Shown here: positions 34,707 to 43,778 of the stretch, one piece after another
Layout of the letters: every line of letters starts with the position of its first letter
Numbering within the stretch: position 1 is the stretch's first letter
Source: UBA2942 sp045127535
Lineage (GTDB): Bacteria; Bacillota; Clostridia; Lachnospirales; Lachnospiraceae
Direction: 5' to 3'
Length of the DNA stretch: 57,618 bases
NCBI GenBank assembly: GCA_045127535.1
Contig: JBGVQN010000028.1
Location: forward strand, 1 to 57,618
Position numbers and translations under genes: made by a program
The notes under the pieces: model-generated
Told to the model about the DNA's origin: nothing
Databases searched by the model: none
What the model saw: only the letters and a program-made list of their open reading frames with translations

Positions 34707-36629
34707 ATGGCACAAAGTAATGATTACGCAAAGGCACTGCGGCTTGGTCAGAGGGAATACCAGAGCCGTATCCATCAGAATTTGTCTCCTTATGTTCCAA
34801 CTTTAGATGATATTCTGGAAAATGTATCTACCGAGGGAGAGGTAAAGGTAGGACTTATGCAGATTCCAGCCGACAGAATTGTAGGAACCTATGCAGCAGG
34901 CAGACAGACCGCCCTGGCTTACAATTTTATGCCTCTGCTGTCTCTTGATACAGAATTTGCCAGCAAGTGGTCCGCTCTTTGCGAAGCCCACTTACATGAG
35001 GGCATCCGGGAACCCATTAAAGCATATGAATATATGAACCAGTACTATGTCATGGAAGGCAACAAGCGGGTCAGCGTGCTGAAGTATTTCGGTGCAGTGA
35101 CCATTCCCGGCACTGTCACCCGGATCATTCCAAAGCGTACCGAAGAAAAAGAAAATAAAATTTATTTTGAATATCTGGAATTTTTCAAAGCAACCAACAT
35201 CAATTATATTTACTTTTCCCAGGAGGGCGGCTTTGAAAAACTGATGAAGGCCATCGGAAAGACCTATGAAGATGTGTGGAGTGATGATGATTACATAGAC
35301 TTCCGCTCTGCCTACATTAACTTTCAAAAGGCTTACAATGACAGAGATGGCTGGAAGCTGCCTATTACAGTAGGGGATGCCATGCTGGTTTATCTGGAGG
35401 TATTTGGATATGATGAACTGAAAAACCACTCCTATGCCCAGTTAAAACAGGATATTCTGAAAATCAAGGACGAATTTGTGGTATCCACTGATGACTCTGT
35501 AGAGTTGTTGTTAGACCCTACCGAAGCGCCCAAAAAGAATCTTCTGGAGAAGATCCTGCCGGATCCTACGCCTAAGTTTATTAAGGCTGCCTTTATCCAC
35601 GACCGAAATGGAGAAACCTCCAGCTGGACTTATGCCCATGAACTGGGCAGAACGTATGTAGAGCAGGCACTTCCTGGTAAAGTAGCTACCGTTGCCTACA
35701 ACGATATCTCTGGAGAAGATGAGACATATACTGCCATTGAGCAGGCCATTGCAGACGGCTGTGATGTCATTTTTACCACTGCTTCCCAGATGGCAGATGC
35801 CAGTTTAAGAGCTGCAGTACAGCATCCCAAAATCAAGATCCTCAACTGCTCTTTAAATACTTCCCACAGCTATATCCGTACCTACTATGCCCGTATGTAT
35901 GAACCTAAGTTCCTTGCTGGCGTACTGGCAGGTATGATGTCACCGGTAGATGACATCGGCTATGTAGCTGCTTACCCGGTATACGGTGTCATATCCAGCA
36001 TCAATGCCTTTGCCCAGGGTGCCAAAATGATCAACCCAAGAGCCAGAGTGCATCTGGTATGGTCTGCCCAAAAGGGTATTGATGTAGATGATGAACTAAA
36101 GAGCAATCACGTATCCTATGTATCTTATCACGAGATGATCCGTCCTAACGAAGACAGCAGACAGTATGGCCTGTACCGTATTGAAGAGGACGGTTCCAAT
36201 GTATCCGTTGCCATGCCTGTATGGGACTGGGGTAAACTGTATGTGCTGATACTCCGTTCTATTTTAGAGGGCAACTGGAAGCTGGATGATGCTGACGGCA
36301 AGGCTCTGAATTACTGGTGGGGCATGTCCTCTGGTGCAGTAGATATCCTCTACTCTACCAAGCTGCCTTTTGCCAACAGACGTCTCATTGATTTCCTCCG
36401 TGACAGCATTATTGATGGCTCTTTTGAGCCCTTTGCAGGCATTATTTACAGTCAGGATGGAGTGATTCAGTCCGATCCCGACTCTAAGCTTTCCTTTGAG
36501 GAAATCGCCAATATGGACTGGCTGGATGAATGTGTCATCGGACGCATTCCTTCCCTGGATGAACTGAAAGATTCTGCCGAACCACTGATCAACCAGCAGG
36601 GTGTTTCTTCTGCACTGCAGACCCAGTAA
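34707..36629 (+). CDS. Cytoplasmic BMP-domain protein with N-terminal ParB-like region
   Basis: 640 residues. The C-terminal half (from KFIKAAFIHDRNGETSSWTY) is a BMP/Med-type ligand-binding fold usually found in lipoproteins that bind purine nucleosides: ISGEDETYTAIEQAIADGCD, FLAGVLAGMMS, IGYVAAYPVYGVISSINAF. But there is no signal peptide or lipobox, so it should be cytosolic. Residues ~60-130 include VMEGNKRVSVLKYFGAV, which recalls a ParB/Srx-like nucleotide-binding box. I start at 34707 (GGAGG 6 bases upstream; the ATG at 34701 is too close). A nucleoside sensor is likely, but the function is unknown. Confidence 0.7.
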   Translation: MAQSNDYAKALRLGQREYQSRIHQNLSPYVPTLDDILENVSTEGEVKVGLMQIPADRIVGTYAAGRQTALAYNFMPLLSLDTEFASKWSALCEAHLHEGIREPIKAYEYMNQYYVMEGNKRVSVLKYFGAVTIPGTVTRIIPKRTEEKENKIYFEYLEFFKATNINYIYFSQEGGFEKLMKAIGKTYEDVWSDDDYIDFRSAYINFQKAYNDRDGWKLPITVGDAMLVYLEVFGYDELKNHSYAQLKQDILKIKDEFVVSTDDSVELLLDPTEAPKKNLLEKILPDPTPKFIKAAFIHDRNGETSSWTYAHELGRTYVEQALPGKVATVAYNDISGEDETYTAIEQAIADGCDVIFTTASQMADASLRAAVQHPKIKILNCSLNTSHSYIRTYYARMYEPKFLAGVLAGMMSPVDDIGYVAAYPVYGVISSINAFAQGAKMINPRARVHLVWSAQKGIDVDDELKSNHVSYVSYHEMIRPNEDSRQYGLYRIEEDGSNVSVAMPVWDWGKLYVLILRSILEGNWKLDDADGKALNYWWGMSSGAVDILYSTKLPFANRRLIDFLRDSIIDGSFEPFAGIIYSQDGVIQSDPDSKLSFEEIANMDWLDECVIGRIPSLDELKDSAEPLINQQGVSSALQTQ

Positions 36630-36738
36630 CACCGGGTCTGCAACACCAATATACACATACAAATGGATTCCTCCTATGGATAATTTTCGTACCATCGTGT
36701 ATACTGGTACCTAGACCATTGCCCCTGTGAACCAATCA

Positions 36739-36777
36739 GGAACCTGTCCCCCGGCCACGGGATCTCACACAGGTTCC
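36739..36777 (+). other. Hairpin upstream of the phosphoesterase gene
   Basis: GGAACCTGT (36739-36747) pairs with ACAGGTTCC (36769-36777), with a C/G-rich 21-nt loop. No T-run follows. It lies 45 bases before the phosphoesterase ATG. Confidence 0.5.
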
Positions 36778-36821
36778 ACCCAGGTATATTAAGATACAGA
36801 AAGAACTCAGGAACCGCTATT

Positions 36822-37415
36822 ATGAAAATCATGGTACTGTCTGACGAAGAGTGTAAATCCCTGTGGGATTACTTTGACAAAACAAAACTGGAAGGAATCG
36901 ATCTGATTATTTCCTGTGGGGATTTAGACCCGGATTATCTGTCCTTTATTGCAACTTTTACCCATGCCCCTGTACTATATGTACATGGCAACCACGACAC
37001 CAAATACGCCCAAAGACCCCCGGAAGGCTGCATCTGCATTGAGGATTCTGTATACACATTCAAAGGAATCCGCATTGCAGGCCTTGGAGGATGTATGCGC
37101 TATACAGATGGGGAGCATATGTACAGCCAGAAGCAGATGCTTAACCGGATCTACCGTCTTCTTCCCAAAATTCTCCGGGTAAAAGGGATCGACATTGTGG
37201 TGGCTCATGCTCCGGCTTATGAGCTTGGAGATGCAAAAGACCCAGCACACATAGGATTTAAGGCCTTTTTAAAGCTGATGGACTGGTTCCATCCCAAATA
37301 TTTTCTCCATGGACATGTACATGCCAATTATGGCCAGGAGTTTAAGCGCATTTTATCCTATGGGGATACTACCATTATCAATGGTTATCAGGAATACGTT
37401 TTTGATTATGAGTAA
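36822..37415 (+). CDS. Calcineurin-like metallophosphoesterase, atypical first motif
   Basis: 197 residues with GD (IISCGDLD), GNHD (VHGNHDT), AHAP (VVAHAPAYELGD) and HGHVH metallophosphoesterase motifs. The usual first motif D-x-H is D-E-E here (VLSDEEC), so one metal ligand is altered. I recall similar SDEE proteins in other Clostridia, so this is probably a subfamily trait and not damage. No transmembrane segments. It follows the BMP gene by 192 bases on the same strand. Confidence 0.82.
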   Translation: MKIMVLSDEECKSLWDYFDKTKLEGIDLIISCGDLDPDYLSFIATFTHAPVLYVHGNHDTKYAQRPPEGCICIEDSVYTFKGIRIAGLGGCMRYTDGEHMYSQKQMLNRIYRLLPKILRVKGIDIVVAHAPAYELGDAKDPAHIGFKAFLKLMDWFHPKYFLHGHVHANYGQEFKRILSYGDTTIINGYQEYVFDYE

Positions 37416-37479
37416 ATGCCCGGATAGCACATATCCGGATCAAAGCATGTATAAATCTTTGTGCAGATAAGAGGTCACT

Positions 37480-38658
37480 ATGATTTCCTGGCTTTTACAA
37501 AAATTCATTCCGGACTGCAAAAACACTTCTGATACACAAGTCCGTTCTGCCTATGGCAGAGTGTCCGGCATGACAGGTATTTTCTGCAACACGCTCTTAT
37601 GCCTGGGTAAATTTCTGGCAGGAAGTATATCCGGCAGTGTATCCATTACAGCAGATGCCATTAACAATTTGTCAGATGCTGCCTCCAGCATTATAAACCT
37701 GGCTGGTTTTTATCTGGCTGGCAAATCTGCTGACGAAGAGCATCCTTTTGGCCACGCCCGTTTTGAATATATATCGGGACTGGTAGTGGCCTTTACCATC
37801 CTGTTAATTGGTGTAGAACTGCTGCGGAACAGTGTCAATAAGATCCTGCATCCCTCTGCTGTAATATTCAGTTGGGTTTCTGCTGGGATCCTCATTGCTT
37901 CCATTCTGGTGAAATGCTGGATGGCTCACTTTAACACAGTTCTTGGGAAAGCCATTTCCTCTACGGCCCTCATTGCCACTGCAGCAGACAGCCGCAATGA
38001 TGCCCTGTCTACTGCTGGTGTCCTGGCAGCATCCCTCATTTCTCACTTTGTACATATAGAACTGGATGGATACGTAGGTGTGGTAGTTGCTTTGTTTATC
38101 CTATACAGCGGCTATGGCCTGATCCGGGATACCTTAAATCCACTCCTTGGGGTTGCACCGGAGGAAGCACTGGTGGCGCACATCCAGGAAAAGATCATGA
38201 GCTACCCCGGAGTCCTGGGCACCCATGATCTCATGGTTCATGATTACGGTCCCGGCAGGCAGTTTGCCAGCGTCCATGTGGAAGTGGCCGCAGAAGCTGA
38301 CATTCTGGAAAGCCACGATATGATCGACTGTATTGAGCGCAGTTTTATGGAACAGGACCATCTCCATATGGTGATCCATATGGACCCTATTGTCACAAAT
38401 GACAGCCAGATTGCTCTCATGCGGCAGTTTCTTTCTGAGGCAGTGCGCACCATTCATCCGGATCTGACCATACATGATCTGCGGATGGTGGAGGGCACCA
38501 CACACTCCAATCTGATCTTTGACTGCGTGCGTCCTCATGGGCTTGCCATGACAGACAGTGCATTAAAGGAGCAGATCACCCAACTGGTACAGGAGACGTA
38601 TCCGGACTATTTCTGTGTCATTACGGTGGATACCAGCTTTGCGCCGGTGACCCATTAG
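37480..38658 (+). CDS. Cation diffusion facilitator (Zn/Fe/Mn exporter family)
   Basis: 392 residues. Six hydrophobic helices in the first ~220 residues, with the metal-site pattern DAINNLSDAASS and the loop HPFGHARFEYISGL; residues ~220-390 form the cytoplasmic ferredoxin-like domain. AGAGGT precedes the start. Metal specificity cannot be read from the sequence. Confidence 0.9.
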   Translation: MISWLLQKFIPDCKNTSDTQVRSAYGRVSGMTGIFCNTLLCLGKFLAGSISGSVSITADAINNLSDAASSIINLAGFYLAGKSADEEHPFGHARFEYISGLVVAFTILLIGVELLRNSVNKILHPSAVIFSWVSAGILIASILVKCWMAHFNTVLGKAISSTALIATAADSRNDALSTAGVLAASLISHFVHIELDGYVGVVVALFILYSGYGLIRDTLNPLLGVAPEEALVAHIQEKIMSYPGVLGTHDLMVHDYGPGRQFASVHVEVAAEADILESHDMIDCIERSFMEQDHLHMVIHMDPIVTNDSQIALMRQFLSEAVRTIHPDLTIHDLRMVEGTTHSNLIFDCVRPHGLAMTDSALKEQITQLVQETYPDYFCVITVDTSFAPVTH

Positions 38659-38682
38659 ATGAGTAAAATTTCCCAAAACCCG

Positions 38683-38711
38683 TTGACAAGTCGCCCTGAA
38701 CATACTATACT
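38683..38711 (+). promoter_or_regulatory. Consensus promoter of mini-ORF unit B
   Basis: Perfect -35 TTGACA (38683-38688), 17-bp spacer, -10 TATACT (38706-38711). It starts a short transcript beginning near 38718. Confidence 0.85.
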
Positions 38712-38751
38712 GACTAAGAATTATTTAGAAATCGAAAAGGAGGTAACTGCA

Positions 38752-38820
38752 ATGAAGATGAATAGCAATGTAATTTTAACTGCATATTGTATGATTACCT
38801 CGGTTGACATTTATTTTTAA
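38752..38820 (+). CDS. Mini-ORF, 22 residues (leader peptide or small protein)
   Basis: AAGGAGG is 8 bases before the ATG and a stop follows 22 codons later. The peptide is MKMNSNVILTAYC followed by MITSVDIYF. It is bracketed by a consensus promoter (38683-38711) and an intrinsic terminator (38840-38868), in the manner of a ribosome-mediated attenuator in front of the GNAT-RsgA gene. It could equally be an independent small protein. No homology is claimed. Confidence 0.5.
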   Translation: MKMNSNVILTAYCMITSVDIYF

Positions 38821-38839
38821 GAGAAAATATATGTGGTTT

Positions 38840-38868
38840 AGACCGTGGCTTTTGCTGCGGTCTTTTTT
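38840..38868 (+). terminator. Terminator after mini-ORF unit B
   Basis: Stem AGACCG/CGGTCT (38840-38845 with 38858-38863) with weaker inner pairs, then a run of T at 38862-38868. It ends the short transcript, or attenuates read-through into the gene at 39045. Confidence 0.75.
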
Positions 38869-39044
38869 ATTGACCATCACATGTGACAGCACATGCTTTC
38901 TATGATCGTTTCATATCCCAGAATGCTTTCGCAGCATCCTGCCACCCCTTCAAACCAGGTCCATACAAAAGCACAAACAAAATCATTTTAAATCAAAAAG
39001 TAAACAACCACAGAGCAAAAACAAAATTTGAATTGGAGAACATA

Positions 39045-40565
39045 ATGAACAACATAATGATCAGAGAAGAACGTAAAGAAGATTACAAAGCAACAGAGTT
39101 GCTTGCAATGAGAGCCTTTTGGAACATCCATGGTCCCGGATGCAACGAGCATTTGCTGGTGCATAAATTGAGGACTGCAAAGGAGTATCTGCCACAGATC
39201 AGCAGAGTGGCTGAGTTAGATGGGAAGATCGTAGGCGCCATTTTGTATTCCAAGGCATTGATCTATGATGAAGACACTGTACATGAGGTCATCACCTTTG
39301 GCCCCCTGGCAGTGGAGCCTACTGCCCAGTCATTGGGTGTGGGCGGTCTGCTTTTAAAGGAGACCCTGCAGCTGGCAAAGGAGGCAGGATATTTGGGTGT
39401 ATGTATCTTTGGAGAACCTGATTATTATCCAAAGCATGGATTTGTTCCCTGCGACCGGTATGGAATTACCGATATCAACGGCAATAATTTTGATGCATTT
39501 ATGGCCTATGAACTGCAGGAAAACGGATTTGCAAATATAAAGGGCAGGTTTCAGGAAGCAGACATTTTCCAGGAATGTGAAGACGAGAAGGAAATCGAGG
39601 AGTTTACAAAACAGTTTCCTTTTTATGAAAAACTCACGCTGAAATGCCAGTGGCTGCACAAGGAACGATTAGGACGGATCTGCAATGTGCAAAAATCATC
39701 CTATACCATACAGTTTTGGGAAAAACAGATCCCGGCAAAACTCAGAGGCAGCTTTTATAAAGGCGATCAGACCTTTCCTGTTGTTGGAGACTATGTCACA
39801 TTTGAATATCATCCAGACGGTGATTCCAGGATTCTTGAGCTGTGTGAGCGAAAAAGCATTCTGAAACGGCCGTTTCCAAGAGATCATGCTGTAAGAAATG
39901 CAAAAGAACAGGAAATGGCAGCCAATGTAGACTATGTATGGATCGTCACCTCCCTGAATCTGGATTTCAGCGTAAACAGGATACTCCGATATGCAGTTAT
40001 GACAAAGCAGGGGGGCGCAGCGCCCATTGTGATCCTCACCAAAGCAGATCAGTGTGCAGATCCAGAGGCATTTGTAAAGGAGTTAGAAGCAGCAGTTTCT
40101 GATACCCCTATCCACGTGGTCAGTGCAGTGGATGGAACTGGTATCCGGGAATTGCATGCATATATGCAGCCGGGAAAGACCATTGCATTGATGGGGTCCT
40201 CCGGAGTCGGAAAATCCACCTTGATCAACGCATTAACCGGAGAACACAGGATGGCAACACAGGGCGTCCGGGAAAAGGATTCCAAAGGCAGACATACCAC
40301 CACCTACAGACAGCTGTTCACGCTGGACTCCGGTGTGACCATCATTGACACCCCCGGTATGCGGGAGCTTGGGATGGGCAATATGCAGGAAGGCCTAGAA
40401 GAAACCTTTAGGGATCTGTTGGCACTTGCACAGACGTGCAGGTTTCATAATTGCAGACATCTGTCTGAGCCGGGATGTGCAGTGAAACAGGCTGTTGCAG
40501 ACGGGAAACTGTCTGAAAAGCGATTGAAGCAATTTATGCGTTTGCAGAAAGAAAATATGCAGTAA
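39045..40565 (+). CDS. GNAT acetyltransferase fused to ribosome-assembly GTPase RsgA
   Basis: 506 residues. Residues ~5-170 are a GNAT acetyltransferase (IVGAILYSKALI, LAVEPTAQSLGVGGLLLKE, the acetyl-CoA loop). Residues ~205-500 form a complete RsgA/YjeQ: OB-fold, then the circularly permuted GTPase with G4 LTKAD before G1 GSSGVGKST and G3 DTPGM, and the C-terminal zinc site in CRFHNCRHLSEPGC. RsgA helps mature the 30S subunit. I start at 39045 (GGAG 6 bases upstream); the frame is open to 38883 but without a site. One unbroken frame makes it a true fusion. The acetyl acceptor is unknown. Confidence 0.88.
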   Translation: MNNIMIREERKEDYKATELLAMRAFWNIHGPGCNEHLLVHKLRTAKEYLPQISRVAELDGKIVGAILYSKALIYDEDTVHEVITFGPLAVEPTAQSLGVGGLLLKETLQLAKEAGYLGVCIFGEPDYYPKHGFVPCDRYGITDINGNNFDAFMAYELQENGFANIKGRFQEADIFQECEDEKEIEEFTKQFPFYEKLTLKCQWLHKERLGRICNVQKSSYTIQFWEKQIPAKLRGSFYKGDQTFPVVGDYVTFEYHPDGDSRILELCERKSILKRPFPRDHAVRNAKEQEMAANVDYVWIVTSLNLDFSVNRILRYAVMTKQGGAAPIVILTKADQCADPEAFVKELEAAVSDTPIHVVSAVDGTGIRELHAYMQPGKTIALMGSSGVGKSTLINALTGEHRMATQGVREKDSKGRHTTTYRQLFTLDSGVTIIDTPGMRELGMGNMQEGLEETFRDLLALAQTCRFHNCRHLSEPGCAVKQAVADGKLSEKRLKQFMRLQKENMQ

Positions 40566-40586
40566 ACCACTTCCGCCAGACAGCAA

Positions 40587-40637
40587 AGGCAGGTGCCCTC
40601 AGTGTAAAACCATGAGTGGCACCTGCCTATCTCTATT
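40587..40637. terminator. Terminator between the GNAT-RsgA and DUF815 genes
   Basis: AGGCAGGTGCC (40587-40597) and GGCACCTGCCT (40618-40628), with CTCA/TGAG continuing inward, followed by a T-rich tail (ATCTCTATTTT). The genes converge here. Confidence 0.65.
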
Positions 40638-40659
40638 TTCTATTTGGTTTCTAACCAGC

Positions 40660-41979
40660 TTATGCATCTGTAGCGATCCCCGCCAGATGATTGATAAACT
40701 GCTGTGCAGTACGTCCGGAAATACCGCCGTGGCTCAACTCCCACTTATTGGCCTCCGCACACAGTTCTTCCTCTGTCATCTTGATTTCCGGATACCGTTT
40801 TGCAAGCTCTGTAACAATCAGGTTAAACTCCTTCTTAGTTGGCTTGCCATAGTAGATAGACTCTCCAAAACGGTTTACCAGAGACAGCTTTTCTTCCATG
40901 GTATCAGAATGGTGGATATCTCCGTCGCCGCCCTTGCCCATATCGTCTCTGTCGCTCCAGGTCTCTTTGATCAGATGTCTGCGGTTAGAGGTGGCATAGA
41001 TCAGCACATTGTCCGGCTTTACTTCCATGCCGCCCTCAATGACTGCCTTCAAATACTTATATTCAATCTCAAATTCCTCAAAGGACAGATCATCCATGTA
41101 AATGATGAACCGATAATTGCGGTTCTTGATCATGGCAATGATGGCAGACAGGTCATGGAACTGGTGCTTGTATACCTCAATGATGCGCAGTCCCCTGTCA
41201 TAATAGTCATTTAAAATGGCTTTGATACTGGTGGACTTGCCTGTACCGCTGTCACCAAACAGCAGCAGGTTGTTGGATTTCTTTCCCTGTAAAAATGCTT
41301 CCGTATTGTCTATCAATTTTTTCTTCTGGATCTCATAGCCTACCAGATCAGACAGATGGACATTTTCTGTGCTGGCCACAGGCTCCAAATCTACCTTTGT
41401 GCCCTGCTCTATGATGCGGAATGCCTTGTTTAAGCCAAATTTGCCTACGCCGTATGCCTTGTAAAAGTCTGTTACCACAGTAAACATTTCTTCTACATCA
41501 GCTGCCTGCTCCAGGTCCTTGCTGAGGGCTCTGACCTTGTCACTGACATTTTTATTGTACCGGCGTTCATCCTTGATCACTGCATGATAATTGCTGATGA
41601 CAGAAAAGCAGTTGATGCCCAGAGCTTCTTCAATTGGGGTGAAATCATAATCAAACAGGTTCTGAAATACCTGCAAATCGTTCTTTACAAATACGTTGAC
41701 GCTGCCATCTCCTGCACCTACCTTTTCACAAAGGACACTGAATGGACTTTCTGTAGTTGCCAGCAGATATGCCAGATAATTGTGCCACAGATTTTCATTA
41801 AAAGCATATCTGGTAGATAAGTCTAACAGTCTGTGGATCTCCTCATAGATCTCCTCGATCAACTGATCTTTATCATAGCTGCCTGCATAAAACTTGCGGC
41901 AGATGCCTGCCAGGCGATATAAAATACTGTCTGAAGGAATATTACGGTAAACCACCAGTTTTGCTATTTCACGATACAT
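40660..41979 (-). CDS. DUF815 family ATPase
   Basis: 439 residues. An AAA-like P-loop core in the C-terminal half: Walker A FGDSGTGKST, Walker B-like FIIYMDDLSFEEFEIEYKYL, YATSNRRHLIKETWSDRDDM and LVNRFGESIYYGKP. This is the DUF815 pattern, a widespread ATPase family of unknown role. The N-terminal half is helical. Its promoter is at 42115-42143, and the leader has a long hairpin at 42017-42087. Confidence 0.85.
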   Translation of the reverse strand: MYREIAKLVVYRNIPSDSILYRLAGICRKFYAGSYDKDQLIEEIYEEIHRLLDLSTRYAFNENLWHNYLAYLLATTESPFSVLCEKVGAGDGSVNVFVKNDLQVFQNLFDYDFTPIEEALGINCFSVISNYHAVIKDERRYNKNVSDKVRALSKDLEQAADVEEMFTVVTDFYKAYGVGKFGLNKAFRIIEQGTKVDLEPVASTENVHLSDLVGYEIQKKKLIDNTEAFLQGKKSNNLLLFGDSGTGKSTSIKAILNDYYDRGLRIIEVYKHQFHDLSAIIAMIKNRNYRFIIYMDDLSFEEFEIEYKYLKAVIEGGMEVKPDNVLIYATSNRRHLIKETWSDRDDMGKGGDGDIHHSDTMEEKLSLVNRFGESIYYGKPTKKEFNLIVTELAKRYPEIKMTEEELCAEANKWELSHGGISGRTAQQFINHLAGIATDA

Positions 41980-42016
41980 AAATCATACCTCTCTTTATCT
42001 ATGCTATATCAGGTAA

Positions 42017-42087
42017 TTGAGAGATCCATATGCAAGGGCAGCTGTATCAGAATGAGTTCATACAGGACTCTTGCATATACCTCTCAA
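42017..42087 (-). promoter_or_regulatory. Long hairpin in the DUF815 leader
   Basis: TTGAGAG ... TATGCAAG (from 42017) pairs with CTTGCATA ... CTCTCAA (to 42087), with an additional inner CTGTAT/ATACAG stem. It is part of the untranslated leader, as transcription would start near 42108 and translation at 41979. Confidence 0.6.
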
Positions 42088-42114
42088 ACGTCTGTCTGTA
42101 ATGTATCCTCCAGT

Positions 42115-42143
42115 ATTATAGCGCAGGGCAAAAAAATAGTAAA
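42115..42143 (-). promoter_or_regulatory. DUF815 gene promoter
   Basis: On the minus strand -35 TTTACT (42138-42143), 17-bp spacer, -10 TATAAT (42115-42120). Confidence 0.65.
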
Positions 42144-42230
42144 CAGGGCGCAGGGATTTTCTCCCCACGAATCCCTCACCTTTCCATCCCTGTTTTTCTG
42201 ATTTTCTAACCACGCCTCTCCCGGCATTAC

Positions 42231-42259
42231 AAAACGGCAGGAATCTTTCATCCTGCCGT
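42231..42259 (-). terminator. Terminator of the ABC exporter operon
   Basis: ACGGCAGGA (42234-42242) pairs with TCCTGCCGT (42251-42259); TTTT follows on the minus strand, ending the operon 35 bases after its last stop codon. Confidence 0.75.
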
Positions 42260-42293
42260 CTAACACATACTATCCAATTACAGCGCTTTGCAA

Positions 42294-43745
42294 TTACTGA
42301 TTCTTCATCATCTGAACCAGCTTCTTGATGCTTGGTGCCTTTCCTTTGTAAAGTGCCATCATCTTGTATATCTTACCTGCCACCAGCATCAGCAGGACAA
42401 TGGATACCAGGATCACTGCCAGACTGCCAAGTCCCTCTGCCACAGATACATTGCCGATCATCAAGCCGGCAGGAGTGATCAGGGTTGCGGTAAATGGTAC
42501 CCAGTTCATCCAGGCAGCTGCTCCAGTCTCTGACATCAGCCCACCTGACAGAGTACAGAAGAAGCTGACAATCAATACCATGGTAAACACACCAATACTG
42601 GAAGATAAGTCCTCCTGTTTGTCTACCACCGCACCACAAATAGATGCCAGAGTAGAATAGAGCATAAAGCCTGCCAGCATAATAAGAATACCAATGATGG
42701 TGCCAGGGATGGAGAATACCATTGTAAACATCTCCAGATTATTGAAGATCAATACCAGGATCATATCTGTATCCGGATTGATCATCTGTACCAGTACATT
42801 ACCCAGGGCAAATCCTCCAATGAGAGACCCGATCCACAGCAGCAGCTGTAAACAGCTGGCACTTACGATTGCAGCCACCTTTCCAAAAATCATGGTCCAT
42901 GGCTTTACAGAAACCAGGAAAGTATCCATAAGCTTAGAGCTCTTTTCCAGAATTACATTTCCTGCAATGGACTGACCATATAAGAGTACCATAAAGTACA
43001 GTACCATAATATTCACATATGGCAGGAGATACGCCAATACCATTTTCAGAGCTTCCATACCATCGGAAAGATCATCTTCTTCCTCCAGCATACCATCTTC
43101 ACCCGCTCCATCTGCCACTTCTTCATCAACAGGAGCCTGATCATCCGTCAGTATTTCTTCTGTAATATAGACAGGTGTATTTAACACGCCAATGGTACTG
43201 TAATCCAGACCAGACTTTTCAATGAGCGCCACCTGGAAATACTGGCTGATAAAGTCTTCAAATGCCCATGCATCCTCCCACTCCAGTGCAGACGCATCCG
43301 GCAGCAGCACCTGAATGCTGTAAGAGCCCATGCGGGTTTCCAGCAGCAGTATGAGACTGTCCTCTGTACCTTCTGCCAGCTCTGCAGCGGCATTTACATC
43401 TTCACACTGGGTGTAATCTACCTTGCGGAAGCTTTCGTCTCCAACCAATGCCAGATAAGAAAAATCAATAGACTCTCCTTCTGTATTATCTACCACATAT
43501 ACATTTTTTACCGGTGAAGTTTGGATTCCTTCTGATCCTATACCGACAGAATCTTCCCCACCTTCCCCGAACTCTTCTTCCTCACTTTCCATACCTACAT
43601 ATTCTGTAATGGCCATACCTGCGGCTGGAACTGCCAGACAGATCACTGCTAACAGCAGGGTCATAGCAACATATCCTTTTGCACGTACCTGATTGGAAAA
43701 TGTAAAGGAAAATATTTTTCCAAAATCTTTCAAATCTTTTTTCAT
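42294..43745 (-). CDS. ABC-2 type exporter permease, subunit 2
   Basis: 483 residues. One N-terminal membrane helix, a long extracellular domain (~50-230, acidic GlyGlu-rich stretches), then five or six helices at the C-terminus: the architecture of NatB/ABC-2 type permeases. AAAGGAA lies upstream. It is 33 bases after the other permease, and both pair with the ATPase at 45109-46068. The substrate is unknown; Na+, drugs and peptides are all possible for the family. Confidence 0.88.
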   Translation of the reverse strand: MKKDLKDFGKIFSFTFSNQVRAKGYVAMTLLLAVICLAVPAAGMAITEYVGMESEEEEFGEGGEDSVGIGSEGIQTSPVKNVYVVDNTEGESIDFSYLALVGDESFRKVDYTQCEDVNAAAELAEGTEDSLILLLETRMGSYSIQVLLPDASALEWEDAWAFEDFISQYFQVALIEKSGLDYSTIGVLNTPVYITEEILTDDQAPVDEEVADGAGEDGMLEEEDDLSDGMEALKMVLAYLLPYVNIMVLYFMVLLYGQSIAGNVILEKSSKLMDTFLVSVKPWTMIFGKVAAIVSASCLQLLLWIGSLIGGFALGNVLVQMINPDTDMILVLIFNNLEMFTMVFSIPGTIIGILIMLAGFMLYSTLASICGAVVDKQEDLSSSIGVFTMVLIVSFFCTLSGGLMSETGAAAWMNWVPFTATLITPAGLMIGNVSVAEGLGSLAVILVSIVLLMLVAGKIYKMMALYKGKAPSIKKLVQMMKNQ

Positions 43746-43778
43746 AGTCCTTGATTCCTTTCCCTTTGCACAGGGGTG

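Noticed and set aside
38883..39044. Upstream extension of the GNAT-RsgA gene
   Set aside because: The GNAT domain begins at the supported start at 39045; the extra part has no ribosome binding site.
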